Source of the DNA: Rathayibacter sp. VKM Ac-2754 | Lineage (GTDB): Bacteria > Actinomycetota > Actinomycetes > Actinomycetales > Microbacteriaceae | Reading direction: 5' to 3' | DNA length: 64,000 nt | Assembly (NCBI RefSeq): GCF_009807095.1 | Contig: NZ_WUCC01000009.1 | Coordinates: 117,011-181,010 of the forward strand | Part shown: positions 35,748-44,416 of the stretch, one piece after another | Layout of the letters: each line of letters starts with the position of its first letter | How positions within the stretch are numbered: position 1 is the first letter of the stretch | The notes under the pieces: model-generated | What the model was told of the DNA's origin: nothing | The model's database searches: none | The model's input: the letters and a program-made list of their open reading frames with translations, nothing else | Program-made: the position numbers and the translations under genes

Positions 35748-36509
35748 ATGGTCCGGCCCGCCGGGCGGGGTGCGACGGATCGGAGCGGTGTGCGGAAGAC
35801 GTTCGCGATCCTCCGACTCGCACTCGCGGGCCTGGGCGCCGTGGGCCTCGTCGCCGACTTCTTCTACACGCTGGGCTTCCGCGCCTTCCAGATCGACAAC
35901 TTCTTCGCCTACTTCACGACGCAGTCGAACATGGCCGGAGTCGTCGTGCTCGGCCTCTCGGGCCTCCTCGGCCTCGCCCGCGAGCGCGAGCCGCGCTGGC
36001 TCAGCAGCCTCCGCGCGCTGGTGCTGACCTACATCGTCGTCTCGGGCATCGTCTTCGGGCTCATCGCGGTCGAGGCCAACAACCGCGGGGTGCGGGTCGA
36101 CGTGCCCTGGTCGAGCGCGCTCCTGCACTTCGTCATCCCGACGATCGCCCTGCTCGACTGGCTCCTCGGGCCGGGGCGGCACCCGGTGCGCTGGCGCTCG
36201 GCCCTCACCGTCCTCGGCTTCCCGATCGTCTGGGGCGTGATCACCCTCGTCCGCGGCGCGCTGATCGGCTGGTACCCCTACTTCTTCCTCGACCCGGGTC
36301 AGGTCGACGGGCCGGTCGCCTTCGTGCTCTACGACGTGATCGTGCTCGGCCTCATCTCGGGCATCGCGGCCTTCGTCGTCGCCCTCAGCCGGGTGCGCCC
36401 CCTCGGCGCCGCGCGCAGCACGGAGTGGCGGGGCCCGCTGGCGAGGCTGCGCGAACTCGTCAGCCGGAGACGGCGGCGAACGGCTCCAGCGCCGTCTGCG
36501 CGACCGTGA
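35748..36509 (+). CDS. Pr6Pr-family membrane protein
   Basis: 253-aa membrane protein with six or seven helices. The FFAYFTTQSNMAGVVVL segment and the later GWYPYFFLDP are characteristic of the Pr6Pr (FAR-17a/AIG1-like) family; its role in bacteria is unknown. The ATG lies 6 nt after TAGAAT (35736-35741), a leaderless arrangement; a GTG at 35790 with GGAG upstream is an alternative start. Its 3' end overlaps the convergent amine-oxidase gene by 50 bp. Confidence 0.82.
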   Translation: MVRPAGRGATDRSGVRKTFAILRLALAGLGAVGLVADFFYTLGFRAFQIDNFFAYFTTQSNMAGVVVLGLSGLLGLAREREPRWLSSLRALVLTYIVVSGIVFGLIAVEANNRGVRVDVPWSSALLHFVIPTIALLDWLLGPGRHPVRWRSALTVLGFPIVWGVITLVRGALIGWYPYFFLDPGQVDGPVAFVLYDVIVLGLISGIAAFVVALSRVRPLGAARSTEWRGPLARLRELVSRRRRRTAPAPSARP

Positions 36510-37920
36510 GCAGCTCGTCGTCGCTCAGCGCCTGCAGCGACAGCGCCTGATCGGCCCCGAACACTCCGACGAGGACGGCCTCCCCCGTGACCGGCTGCAG
36601 GTTCACCCACTCGGTGATGCCCGCCTCGGACCCCACGAGCGACCAGCGCGAGGCGGTCACGGCCTCGACGTCCCAGAACGGCTCGTCGAAGCGCAGCCAG
36701 AGCGAGTCGACCACTCCCGAGCCCAGCGCCGCGATCGCCGCCCGGTGCGCGAACGGCAGGGCGGGGTCGAAGGCGATCGCGTCGGTCTGCAGCACTCCGA
36801 TCGGCACGGTGATCAGGACGCGGTCGGCGGTGAACGACTCCCCCGTCGCCAGACGCACGCTCGCGCCGTCCTCGTCGTAGCCGATGCCGCTGACGACGGC
36901 GCGCAGCGACACCTCGACGTCCTCGAGCAGGGTCTCGACGAGGGGCGCGAGTCCGTCCGTCAGGCTGCTGTCGGAGGCGTCGCTGAGATCCTCCGCGGTG
37001 GTCGCGGCCGACGCGTCGCCCAGCCCGTACCAGGCCGACAGCTCGGCGGTCGCGGCGCCCGTGCGCAGGGCGGCGCTCCCGGCGAGGTAGGCGGCCACCC
37101 GCTCGGCGTCGCCGTCGCCGCCGCCCGGCTCCGCGCTCGCCGGGTCGGGGGCGCCCGAGCCCGCGAAGGCCTCGGTCAGGGGCAGGTCCTCCTGCTGCTC
37201 GGCGCCCCACTCGAGAGCGCGGGTCAGGGCCTCGGGGCCGGTGGTCTGCACGTCGAGGTCACCGCCGTCGGCGGCCACCGAGCGGACGGTCGCGAGGTCG
37301 ATGGCCGAGAGGGAGATCCCCGCGTCGAGCACGCTCTCGCGCAGCGCCGGGCCGGCCTCGGTCAGCGCCCAGGCGCCGGTGTCGACGGCGATCGGCCAGC
37401 CGTCGGGCGTCGAGGTCGCGATGCGGCCGCCGACGCGGTCGCGCGCCTCGACGAGGGTCACGTCGTAGCCGGCGTCGAGGAGGCGCCGCGCCGCGATCGC
37501 GCCGGCCAGCCCCGCGCCGATGATCGCGATGCGCTCGCCGTCGGCCGCGATCGCGGCGATCTCGCCCGCCGCGCGCACGCCGGAGTTCCAGGCCCCCTGC
37601 AGCGTCGCCGGCGCCTCGGTGTCGGTGGCCTCGCCCGCGAAGAACAGCCGGTCGAGCACGTTCTGCGCGAGGTCGTCGCGGTGCTCGGGCGTCGCTCCGA
37701 CGGGCAGGTACGAGACGGAGCCCAGCGAGTACGGGTCGGTGCCCCAGGCGGAGCGCACGAACGCGGCGGGCGTCGGGACGGCGGTCGTGCTCACCGTCGG
37801 GACGGGCGCCTTCGTGACCGAGCGCGTCGGCGTCGGGCGCGGCGGCGTGCACCCCGCGAGGACCAGGAGGCCGACGCCCGTGGCGGCTCCCGACAGGAAG
37901 GTGCGGCGTCCGATCGTCAT
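36460..37920 (-). CDS. exported flavin amine oxidase with permuted domain order
   Basis: 486-aa FAD-dependent amine oxidase-like lipoprotein. A twin-arginine-like start (GRRTFL) and lipobox LAGC (Cys24) direct export and lipidation. Residues about 55-122 (SAWGTDPYSLGSVSYLPVGA, then RLFFAGEATD and GAWNSGVRAA) are the segment that normally ends monoamine-oxidase-type proteins. Only after it comes the FAD Rossmann motif IAIIGAGLAG (131-140) and VEARDRVGGR. The chain ends at LEPFAAVSG, just where the missing C-terminal segment would begin. All parts needed for the fold are present but reordered. The ATG at 37920 is 7 nt after minus-strand TAGGAT (leaderless); ATG 37929 is the alternative. Substrate unknown. 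Confidence 0.84.
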   Translation of the reverse strand: MTIGRRTFLSGAATGVGLLVLAGCTPPRPTPTRSVTKAPVPTVSTTAVPTPAAFVRSAWGTDPYSLGSVSYLPVGATPEHRDDLAQNVLDRLFFAGEATDTEAPATLQGAWNSGVRAAGEIAAIAADGERIAIIGAGLAGAIAARRLLDAGYDVTLVEARDRVGGRIATSTPDGWPIAVDTGAWALTEAGPALRESVLDAGISLSAIDLATVRSVAADGGDLDVQTTGPEALTRALEWGAEQQEDLPLTEAFAGSGAPDPASAEPGGGDGDAERVAAYLAGSAALRTGAATAELSAWYGLGDASAATTAEDLSDASDSSLTDGLAPLVETLLEDVEVSLRAVVSGIGYDEDGASVRLATGESFTADRVLITVPIGVLQTDAIAFDPALPFAHRAAIAALGSGVVDSLWLRFDEPFWDVEAVTASRWSLVGSEAGITEWVNLQPVTGEAVLVGVFGADQALSLQALSDDELLTVAQTALEPFAAVSG

Positions 37921-37949
37921 CCCCGTCATCCTACGTTCTCGGCCGTGCC

Positions 37950-38047
37950 TGCTGATCGAGCCCGCAGCCCGCGCAGCGGGCGTATCGAGATCCACGTCCG
38001 TCAGACGGCAAGGCCCGGAGCCTGACCTGCTGACGCTGGTGGGTCTC
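37950..38047. repeat. interspersed palindromic repeat, truncated copy (R4)
   Basis: The left arm is intact (TGCTGATCGAGCCCGCAGCC to GTATCGAGATCCAC) and the centre is present. The right arm stops after GGTGGGTCTC at 38047, where unrelated sequence begins 37 bp before the next copy. With R5 and R6 it fills most of the gene-free stretch 37921-38317. Confidence 0.85.
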
Positions 38048-38083
38048 CTAGGAAAAGTGACCTCCTGCGTGTGGTCGCTGCCT

Positions 38084-38208
38084 TGCTGATCGAGTAGCCC
38101 GCGCAGCGGGCGTATCGAGATCCACCAGCGCCAGAAGTCCAGATCAGAAGCCCGATCTGCTGACGCTCGCGGGTCTCGATACGCCCCTGCGGGGCTACTC
38201 GACCAGCA
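38084..38208. repeat. interspersed palindromic repeat, full copy (R5)
   Basis: 125-bp copy with both arms intact (TGCTGATCGAGTAGCCCGCG at left; CTACTCGACCAGCA at right). Confidence 0.9.
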
Positions 38209-38251
38209 TGGAGGGCGACGAGCGCCCTCTTTTCCCTCACCACCGAGACGC

Positions 38252-38302
38252 ATCGCGGCTTCGCCGCTCGATACGCCGCCTGCGGCGGCTACTCGACCAG
38301 CA
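38252..38302. repeat. interspersed palindromic repeat, right-half copy (R6)
   Basis: Only the right arm (CTCGATACGCCGCCTGCGGC, then GGCTACTCGACCAGCA) is recognisable, next to a short GCGGC-TTC-GCCGC hairpin. It ends 15 bp before the convergent beta-lyase stop codon. Confidence 0.8.
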
Positions 38303-38317
38303 GGCAAGGCGACGGGG

Positions 38318-39484
38318 CTACCCGACCAACCGGCTGCGGGCCGCCGCCCTCGCGATGCGGGTCACCGCCTCCTCCAGCACCTCCGGGGAGCAGGCGAGGT
38401 TGAGCCGCACGAAGCCGCGGCCCTCGCGGCCGAAGTCGGCGCCCGACGAGAGAGCCACCCGCGCCTCGGCGAGGATCACCGCGGCCGGATCGACGCCGAG
38501 TCCCGCGTCGCGCAGGTCGATCCAGGCGAGGTACCCCGCTCGCGGCCGACGGTAGCGAGCGGCGGGGAGCAGCCGGGCGAGCAGCGTCCCGAGCAGCGCG
38601 GCGCTCTCGTCGATCGCGGCGATCGTCCCGTCGAGCCAGTCCTCCGCCTCCTCGAACGCGGCGACGCTCGCGTGCAGGCCGAGCAGGCCCGTCCGCCAGG
38701 CGACCTCCTCCGGCAGCCGTCCGAGCGCCGAGTGGAGCCGCTCGTCGGCCGTCACGATCAGCGCGCACTTGAGCCCGGCCAGGTTCCAGCCCTTGCTCGC
38801 GGAGGTGGCGCACACGCCGACCCTGGCGGCCGCCTCCGACACCGCGAGGAACGGTGTGAAGCCGTCCTCCGTGCGCGCGAGCGGTCCGTGGATCTCGTCG
38901 GAGAGCACGATCGCCCCGTGCTCCTCGGCGAGCGCCGCCAGCTCGGCGAGCTCGGACGCAGGGTGCGGGAGGCCGAGCGGGTTCTGCGGGTTGCACAGCA
39001 GGATCGCGGCCGCTCCCGCCGCGAAGGCGCGCTCGATGCCGGCGAGGTCGAGGCGGTACGCGCCCGACTCCTCGAGCATCGCGACCTCGAGGACCTCGTG
39101 CCCCGCCTCCGGGATCAGCTCGAAGAACGGCGGGTACACCGGCGGCGTGATCACGACGCGGCTCGCCGGGGGCAGCAGGACGCGCAGCGTCTCGGGGATC
39201 GCGACGCTGACGTCGGTCGTGCTCAGCACCTGCGCGGAGTCGACCTGCCAGCCCCAGCGCCGCTCGGCGAACGAGGCGAACGCCCCCGCGAGCGGGCCGG
39301 GGCCGAAGGCGTAGCCGGTGTCGGAGGCGCGCACCCGCTCGACGAGCCGCTCGGCGATCACCGGCGCGAGCGGGTAGTCGGTCTCGGCGACGAAGAGCGG
39401 CAGCACGTCCTCGGGGTGGAGCCGCCACTTCGCGCTCGTCCGCTGCCGGAGGATCGCGAGCGGCTCGGCGCGGACGACGGTCAT
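38318..39484 (-). CDS. MalY/PatB-type PLP-dependent C-S beta-lyase (aminotransferase fold I)
   Basis: 388-aa cytoplasmic enzyme. The PLP lysine is K231 in SASKGWNLAG. Other fold-type-I marks are ITPPVYPPFF, LCNPQNPLG and SDEIHGPL. The combination SDEIHGPL plus SASKGWN is typical of MalY/PatB cystathionine beta-lyases rather than ordinary aminotransferases, so cleavage of cystathionine or cysteine conjugates is expected. It starts at the ATG 6 nt after minus-strand TACGGT with no Shine-Dalgarno. The repeats at 37950-38302 lie just downstream. Confidence 0.87.
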   Translation of the reverse strand: MTVVRAEPLAILRQRTSAKWRLHPEDVLPLFVAETDYPLAPVIAERLVERVRASDTGYAFGPGPLAGAFASFAERRWGWQVDSAQVLSTTDVSVAIPETLRVLLPPASRVVITPPVYPPFFELIPEAGHEVLEVAMLEESGAYRLDLAGIERAFAAGAAAILLCNPQNPLGLPHPASELAELAALAEEHGAIVLSDEIHGPLARTEDGFTPFLAVSEAAARVGVCATSASKGWNLAGLKCALIVTADERLHSALGRLPEEVAWRTGLLGLHASVAAFEEAEDWLDGTIAAIDESAALLGTLLARLLPAARYRRPRAGYLAWIDLRDAGLGVDPAAVILAEARVALSSGADFGREGRGFVRLNLACSPEVLEEAVTRIARAAARSRLVG

Positions 39485-39549
39485 GCCTCCACCGTAGGCG
39501 GAGTGCAAGGCCGCGCGGATGCTCCGCCTGCAGTGGTAGGACTAGGGGC

Positions 39550-39831
39550 ATGAGCAACGACATCCGCGAACTCTCCGAGGGCGAGAGCTATCTCGCCTTC
39601 TTCCAGGGCGGGCCGTTCGACGGCCAGACCGAGACCCGTGTCAGCACCGACGGCGGGTACGAGAAGGAGGTCGACGTCTACGCGGCCGTCGACGGCCAGG
39701 AGACCCACCTGGTCTACACCTCCGTCGCCGCGAAGGAGGTCGGCGAGGCGGTCCACGTGACGTACTCGCTCGACAAGCCCGACTCCGACCCCATCGAGGA
39801 CCCGGAGGACCGCGGGGGCGGGTTCCAGTAG
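39550..39831 (+). CDS. small acidic conserved protein
   Basis: 93-aa acidic soluble protein (SYLAFFQGGPFDGQTETRVS near the start, ending DPIEDPEDRGGGFQ). The family is not recognised; actinobacterial relatives are usually annotated as hypothetical. TAGGAC 7 nt before the ATG may be the -10 of a leaderless transcript. It is divergent from the beta-lyase gene and followed by a strong hairpin. Confidence 0.76.
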   Translation: MSNDIRELSEGESYLAFFQGGPFDGQTETRVSTDGGYEKEVDVYAAVDGQETHLVYTSVAAKEVGEAVHVTYSLDKPDSDPIEDPEDRGGGFQ

Positions 39832-39846
39832 CCCGCACCTCCCCCT

Positions 39847-39891
39847 GAGATGCCGCCCCGGTCGTGTTCCGCGCGACCCGGGCGGCATCTC
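39847..39891 (+). terminator. hairpin terminator
   Basis: GAGATGCCGCCC (39847-39858) pairs with GGGCGGCATCTC (39880-39891), with a further GGTCG/CGACC stem inside, 15 nt after the small acidic protein gene. Confidence 0.8.
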
Positions 39892-40016
39892 GTGCGTCCG
39901 GCGCCGGAACTCCCGCCGATGGGGGTGCGACGCCTGCGGTCGGGCTAAACTGACGGTTCCTCATCTGCCGTGACTCGCGAGGGAGCCATCGTGACCGTGC
40001 ACCCCAGGACCTCTCC

Positions 40017-40517
40017 GTGACGCCGCTGCGCGACTCCGCCGCTCGCGAGTGGCTGAGCTCACGCGGGATGCAAGCGGAGGCGGCGACGCTCACCCTCGTG
40101 CCACAGGAGTGGAGGGGCTCCGGAGTGACGGTCCGGCGGCTCTGGCACACCGCCGCGTCGCTGCGTCGACCGGACGCGTCCACCGGCCTCCTGCTCGTCG
40201 TACCCCTCGAGGGCGTCGTCACGATCACCACGCCGAGCGGAGCGACCGACTCGGTCGAGCGGGGCCGGTTCACGACGCTGCCCGCCTCCGCGACCCTCAC
40301 GACCGGGGCGCCGAGTGCGCGCCTCGAGCTGCTGAGCCCTCGAGCGGAGTCGAGCCCTCTGCTCGCCGTCCGCTCGTCCCCGGCGCTGGCGGTTCTCGTC
40401 GCGACGGCCGACGCGATCCTCGACGGCGACCTCGATCACGACGGGCCGAGCCGCGCCGGGCTCGGCAGCGCCCTCGAGAGCCTGCTCACCGCGGTGCTGG
40501 CGGGCTCCGCTCCGTGA
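40017..40517 (+). CDS. hypothetical cupin-like protein
   Basis: 166-aa soluble protein starting at GTG. The middle (LLLVVPLEGVVTITTPSGAT, then RFTTLPASATLTTG) looks like the sensor part of AraC-type regulators, but no helix-turn-helix is present, so it could be a stand-alone sensor domain or a truncated regulator. TAAACT at 39946-39951 is a possible -10 with a 65-nt leader. Assignment is weak. Confidence 0.6.
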   Translation: MTPLRDSAAREWLSSRGMQAEAATLTLVPQEWRGSGVTVRRLWHTAASLRRPDASTGLLLVVPLEGVVTITTPSGATDSVERGRFTTLPASATLTTGAPSARLELLSPRAESSPLLAVRSSPALAVLVATADAILDGDLDHDGPSRAGLGSALESLLTAVLAGSAP

Positions 40518-40611
40518 CGAAATGTGACCCTTCTCGGGGTCGACTCGAAGGCATCGAACCTACGATCGCGCCGGGAACGGCCGATCGACGGCCGCCCGGA
40601 CGGAGACGACG

Positions 40612-41280
40612 ATGCCCACCGAGCAGACCACCTCGACGATCGGCGCCCAGTCCGCCGAGTTCACGACCGGCTTCAACGAGACGATCGGCGACGAGCTCGC
40701 CGCGGTCTTCGCGGCCGAGCAGGCCGACCTGGTGTCGAGCGGAGTCCCCGACGGCGCTGTCTCGGTCGGCGACCGGCTGCCGAGCGCGACGGTTCTGACC
40801 GTCGGCGGCGAGACCGTCCACCTCGCCTCCGTCCTCGGCCGGGGAGCGGCGGTGCTCGTGTTCTACCGCGGCGCGTGGTGCCCGTACTGCAACATCACCC
40901 TGCGCCACTACAACGCCACCCTCGCGCCCGCGCTCGCGGAGCGCGGCGTCACGCTGGCGGCCGTGAGCCCGCAGACGGCCGACGCCTCCGGATCGGTCGC
41001 GGACGGCGAGCTCGGCTTCACCGTCGTCTCCGACCCGGGCAACGTGCTCGCGGCCGAGCTCGGCATCGTCACCGCTCCGAGCGACGCCGCGGTCGCCGCG
41101 CACACCGAGCTGGGCTTCGCGGTCAAGGACTCCAACGCCGACGACACCGCCGCGATCCCGTTCCCGACGGTCCTGGTGCTCGATGAGGCCGGAGTCGTGC
41201 AGTTCGCCGACGTGCACGTCGACTACACGACGCGCACCGAGACCGACGAGATCCTCGCCGCGGTCGACGCGATCCTCTAA
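40612..41280 (+). CDS. peroxiredoxin-like AhpC/TSA-family protein
   Basis: 222-aa thioredoxin-fold protein with the redox motif YRGAWCPYCNITLR (C-x2-C) after a helical N-terminal extension of about 60 residues. The CxxC in place of the usual T-x3-T/S-x2-C loop marks the peroxiredoxin-like/AhpC-TSA-2 group, probably reducing peroxides or acting as a thiol oxidoreductase in the cytoplasm. A GGAG box (40602-40605) precedes the ATG. A G/C-rich hairpin follows the stop. Confidence 0.82.
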   Translation: MPTEQTTSTIGAQSAEFTTGFNETIGDELAAVFAAEQADLVSSGVPDGAVSVGDRLPSATVLTVGGETVHLASVLGRGAAVLVFYRGAWCPYCNITLRHYNATLAPALAERGVTLAAVSPQTADASGSVADGELGFTVVSDPGNVLAAELGIVTAPSDAAVAAHTELGFAVKDSNADDTAAIPFPTVLVLDEAGVVQFADVHVDYTTRTETDEILAAVDAIL

Positions 41281-41287
41281 CCAGTGC

Positions 41288-41315
41288 GGGGAGGGGCTGT
41301 CAAGGGTCCCTCCCC
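41288..41315 (+). terminator. hairpin terminator
   Basis: GGGGAGGG (41288-41295) pairs with CCCTCCCC (41308-41315) 7 nt after the peroxiredoxin-like gene. Confidence 0.7.
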
Positions 41316-41400
41316 TCCCAGCCTCCTCCCCATCCGCGGCGCGACGCTCCTTCGAACAGCTGAATGACGCCGATCCTCGGCGCCGGAAGGAGCACGACTC

Positions 41401-42237
41401 ATGGCAGAGATCACCGCCCACCACGGACTCTTCAAGGACACCGACCTCCACGTCGACGACACCGGCGGCTCGGGCCGTCCGATCGTCCTCATCCACGGCT
41501 GGCCCCTCTCGGGCGAGTCCTGGAGCGAGCAGGTCCCGGCCTTCGCGGCCGCCGGCTACCGCGTCATCACGTACGACCGCCGCGGCTTCGGTCGCAGCGA
41601 CAAGCCCCTCACCGGGTACAGCTACGACACCCTCACCGAGGATCTGCACACGCTGCTCACCGAGCTCGACCTGCAGGACGTCTCGCTCGTCGGCTTCTCG
41701 ATGGGCGGCGGCGAGGTCGCCCGCTACTTCTCGAAGTACGGTGCCGAGCGTCTGCACAGCGTCGTCTTCGCCTCCGCGGTGCCGCCGTACCTGATGAAGA
41801 CCGACGACAACCCGGAGGGTCCGCTCGAGAAGTCGGCGGCCGCCGAGATGACGGCCGGCCTCACCAAGAGCGAGGACGACTTCTACGAGCAGTTCACGAC
41901 CGAGTTCTTCTCGGTCGACGGCGTCCTCAAGGTCACGGAGGCGCAGCGCCAGGACGCGCTCGCCCTCGCGAAGCAGTCGTCCAAGCACGCCGCACTGGCC
42001 TGCATGACCGCGTTCGCGACGACCGACTTCCGCGAGGACCTGCCGAAGGTCTCGGTCCCCACGCTGGTCATCCACGGCGACGGAGACGGCACCGTTCCGT
42101 TCGAGGGCTCGGGAGCGCGCACGCACGCGGCGATCCCCGGCTCCGAGCTGTACGTCGTCGCGGGCGCCCCGCACGGCGTCAACGTCAGCCACGCCGACGA
42201 GTGGAACCGCGTCGTCCTCGAGTTCCTCGCGAAGTAG
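41401..42237 (+). CDS. alpha/beta hydrolase (non-haem chloroperoxidase-like)
   Basis: 278-aa serine hydrolase. The nucleophile elbow is GFSMGGGEVARYF, the acid lies in HGDGDGTVPFEG and the His in GAPHGVNVSH. IHGWPLSGESWSEQVPAF supplies the oxyanion hole. This motif set is shared with bacterial cofactor-free haloperoxidases/perhydrolases, which in vivo are usually esterases. AAGGAG lies 8 nt before the ATG. Confidence 0.9.
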   Translation: MAEITAHHGLFKDTDLHVDDTGGSGRPIVLIHGWPLSGESWSEQVPAFAAAGYRVITYDRRGFGRSDKPLTGYSYDTLTEDLHTLLTELDLQDVSLVGFSMGGGEVARYFSKYGAERLHSVVFASAVPPYLMKTDDNPEGPLEKSAAAEMTAGLTKSEDDFYEQFTTEFFSVDGVLKVTEAQRQDALALAKQSSKHAALACMTAFATTDFREDLPKVSVPTLVIHGDGDGTVPFEGSGARTHAAIPGSELYVVAGAPHGVNVSHADEWNRVVLEFLAK

Positions 42238-42253
42238 AGGCACCCGCGCTCGA

Positions 42254-42287
42254 GAAGGGGCGCTCCGCATCGGCGGGGCGCCCCTTC
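42254..42287 (+). terminator. hairpin terminator
   Basis: GAAGGGGCGC (42254-42263) pairs perfectly with GCGCCCCTTC (42278-42287), 16 nt after the hydrolase stop. It also lies downstream of the convergent permease gene. Confidence 0.75.
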
Positions 42288-42357
42288 CGCGTGCCCTTGC
42301 GGATCGCACCCGCCCCCTCCTCGCTGGTCGATGCGCCGGCCTGGAGGGGCCCCCGCG

Positions 42358-43275
42358 TCAGCCCTTCTCGGCGCCCTCCGTGGTGTTCATGATGCGCTTC
42401 TGGAAGACGAAGAAGAGCACGGCCACCGGGATCGACATCAGCACCGCCGCCGCGAGCTGCAGCGGGTACTGGTTGCCCGTGCCCAGCTGGCCCGAGACCA
42501 GCGACGCGACTCCGGTGGTCAGCGTGTTCAGCTCCGGCGACTGCCGCGACACCACGAAGTGCGAGAACTCGTTCCACGAGCCCTGGAACGACAGGATGAA
42601 CAGCGTCACGATCGCCGGCCGCGCCATCGGCACCACGATCGAGCGGAACGTGCGGAACACTCCCGCTCCGTCGATCCGCGCGGCCTCCTCGATCGACAGT
42701 GGGATCGAGTCGAAGAACTGCTTCATGATGAAGATGCCCGCCGCGTCCACGATCAGCGGCACGATCATCCCCGCGTAGCTGTCGTAGAGCCCGAGCTGCT
42801 TGAGGATCAGGAACCGCGGGATCAGCAGCACGACGCTCGGCACGCTCATCACTCCGATGAACAGCGCGAACAGCAGCCCTCGCCCGCGGAAGCGCAGCCG
42901 CGAGAGCGCGTAGCCCGCGAGCGAGTCGAAGAACACGCGGCCGACCGTGACGACCACGGTGACGATCACCGAGTTCAGCGTCCACAGCGGCAGCGGCACG
43001 TCGGTGAAGAGGCGCTCGTAGGAGGCGAACGACCAGGTCGCCGGGAGCAGCGACAGCGGGTTCGCGGTCGCGTCGGAGTCGGTCTTGAACGACGAGGCGA
43101 CCGAGATCAGGAACGGGTAGATGTAGACCAGCGCGAGCCCGATCAGCAGCAGGTAGCCGCCGATGAGCGAGGCGCGACCGCGGGCGCCGAGGGTGACGCG
43201 ACGGTGCGGGACGCGGGCGGGCTGCTCCTCCGGCGTCGGGTCGGCGGTGGTGCGGTCGGAGACGAGCGTGCTCAT
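42358..43275 (-). CDS. ABC sugar transporter permease (MalG-like)
   Basis: 305-aa permease with six helices and the EAA loop EEAARIDGAGVFRTFRSIVV. It ends the LacI-binding protein-permease-permease operon and overlaps the preceding permease stop by 4 nt. It pairs with that permease to import a sugar, possibly an alpha-glucoside given the debranching-like glycosidase divergent from the operon (inference). Confidence 0.92.
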   Translation of the reverse strand: MSTLVSDRTTADPTPEEQPARVPHRRVTLGARGRASLIGGYLLLIGLALVYIYPFLISVASSFKTDSDATANPLSLLPATWSFASYERLFTDVPLPLWTLNSVIVTVVVTVGRVFFDSLAGYALSRLRFRGRGLLFALFIGVMSVPSVVLLIPRFLILKQLGLYDSYAGMIVPLIVDAAGIFIMKQFFDSIPLSIEEAARIDGAGVFRTFRSIVVPMARPAIVTLFILSFQGSWNEFSHFVVSRQSPELNTLTTGVASLVSGQLGTGNQYPLQLAAAVLMSIPVAVLFFVFQKRIMNTTEGAEKG

Positions 43276-44378
43276 CGCACACCTCCCGTGGTGAGGGTCG
43301 TCGCGGCGTCGGCGCGGGCGGCGCGGCCCGCGCGCTTGCGGGGCTCGCCCTTCTCGCGGAGGATCGCGCGCTGCAGCAGCGTGAGGACGACGATGATGAA
43401 GAACAGGATGAAGGCGATCGCGGCGCCCTGGCCCCAGCGCAGATCGGTGAACGACGACTCGTAGGCGAGGTAGGCGGGGGTGAGCAGCGTCTTGCCCGGA
43501 GACCCTCCTCCGGTGAGGTAGATCTGGTCGAACACCTGCCAGGTGCCGATGAGGCCGAGGGTGAGCACGGTGAAGAGCGTCGGGCGCAACATCGGCAGCG
43601 TCACCGAGAAGAACTTGCGCAGCGGCCCCGCGCCGTCCATCAGCGCGGCCTCGTCGATCTCGGCGCCGATGTTCTGCAGCGCCGCGAGGAACAGCAGCAT
43701 GAACGTGCCCGAGGTGGTGAAGATCGCCATGGTGATCAGCACGCACATCGCGACGGAGGGGCCGGACAGCCAGTCCCACCAGGTCAGCCCGAGAGGCGCG
43801 GCTCCCCCGAAGCCCGTGCCGTCGAGGCCGATCAGCCCGAGCAGGCTGTGCAGCACTCCGGTCGGATCGGCCATCCAGGTCGGGCCGTCGGCGCCGAACC
43901 AGCCGAGCACCGCGTTGACCACTCCGGAGGCGCTGAAGAGGAAGAGGAAGATCACGGTGATCGCGATCGAGGAGGTGACGGAGGGGAAGTAGAACGCGGT
44001 GCGGAAGAAGCCGCGGCCGCGGAGGATCCGCCGGTTGACCTGCACCGCGAGGAACAGCGCGAGCGCGGTCTGCAGCGGCACGACGAGCAGCACGTAGTAG
44101 ACGTTGTTGCGGATCGCGGTGCCGAAGTCCTTCTGCGCGAGACCGGAGTCGAGGAGCACGGCCCGGTAGTTGTCGCCGCCGACGAACTGGGCGGTCGGGC
44201 CGAGCGGGGAGCCGAGGCCGTTCCAGTTGCTGACGCTGACCCAGAGGGCGAGGCCGATCGGCACGACGAGGAACACGCCGACGATGACGAGGGCCGGCAG
44301 GGTGAAGAGCCAGCCGTAGCGGGCCTCGTGCCCGCGGATGCCGGAACGGCGCCTCCGCGCGGCGACGGTGGTGCTCAT
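43272..44378 (-). CDS. ABC sugar transporter permease (MalF-like)
   Basis: 368-aa permease, longer than the usual 300 because of an extended periplasmic loop. EAA loop DEAALMDGAGPLRKFFSVTL. An AAGGAG box lies 8 nt before the ATG. The intercistronic hairpin at 44417-44450 separates it from the binding-protein gene. Confidence 0.92.
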   Translation of the reverse strand: MSTTVAARRRRSGIRGHEARYGWLFTLPALVIVGVFLVVPIGLALWVSVSNWNGLGSPLGPTAQFVGGDNYRAVLLDSGLAQKDFGTAIRNNVYYVLLVVPLQTALALFLAVQVNRRILRGRGFFRTAFYFPSVTSSIAITVIFLFLFSASGVVNAVLGWFGADGPTWMADPTGVLHSLLGLIGLDGTGFGGAAPLGLTWWDWLSGPSVAMCVLITMAIFTTSGTFMLLFLAALQNIGAEIDEAALMDGAGPLRKFFSVTLPMLRPTLFTVLTLGLIGTWQVFDQIYLTGGGSPGKTLLTPAYLAYESSFTDLRWGQGAAIAFILFFIIVVLTLLQRAILREKGEPRKRAGRAARADAATTLTTGGVR

Positions 44379-44416
44379 CGATGCGTCTCCTTCGACGATT
44401 CGCGATGCGGGTGGGA

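Noticed and set aside
41401..42237. True halogenating chloroperoxidase
   Set aside because: The catalytic Ser-Asp-His set is that of ordinary serine esterases. The halogenation named for relatives is a side reaction, so only hydrolase is claimed.
42319..42340. Possible fragment of the interspersed repeat (GCTGGTCGATGCG)
   Set aside because: Only about nine bases match one arm and there is no second arm; too short to call.
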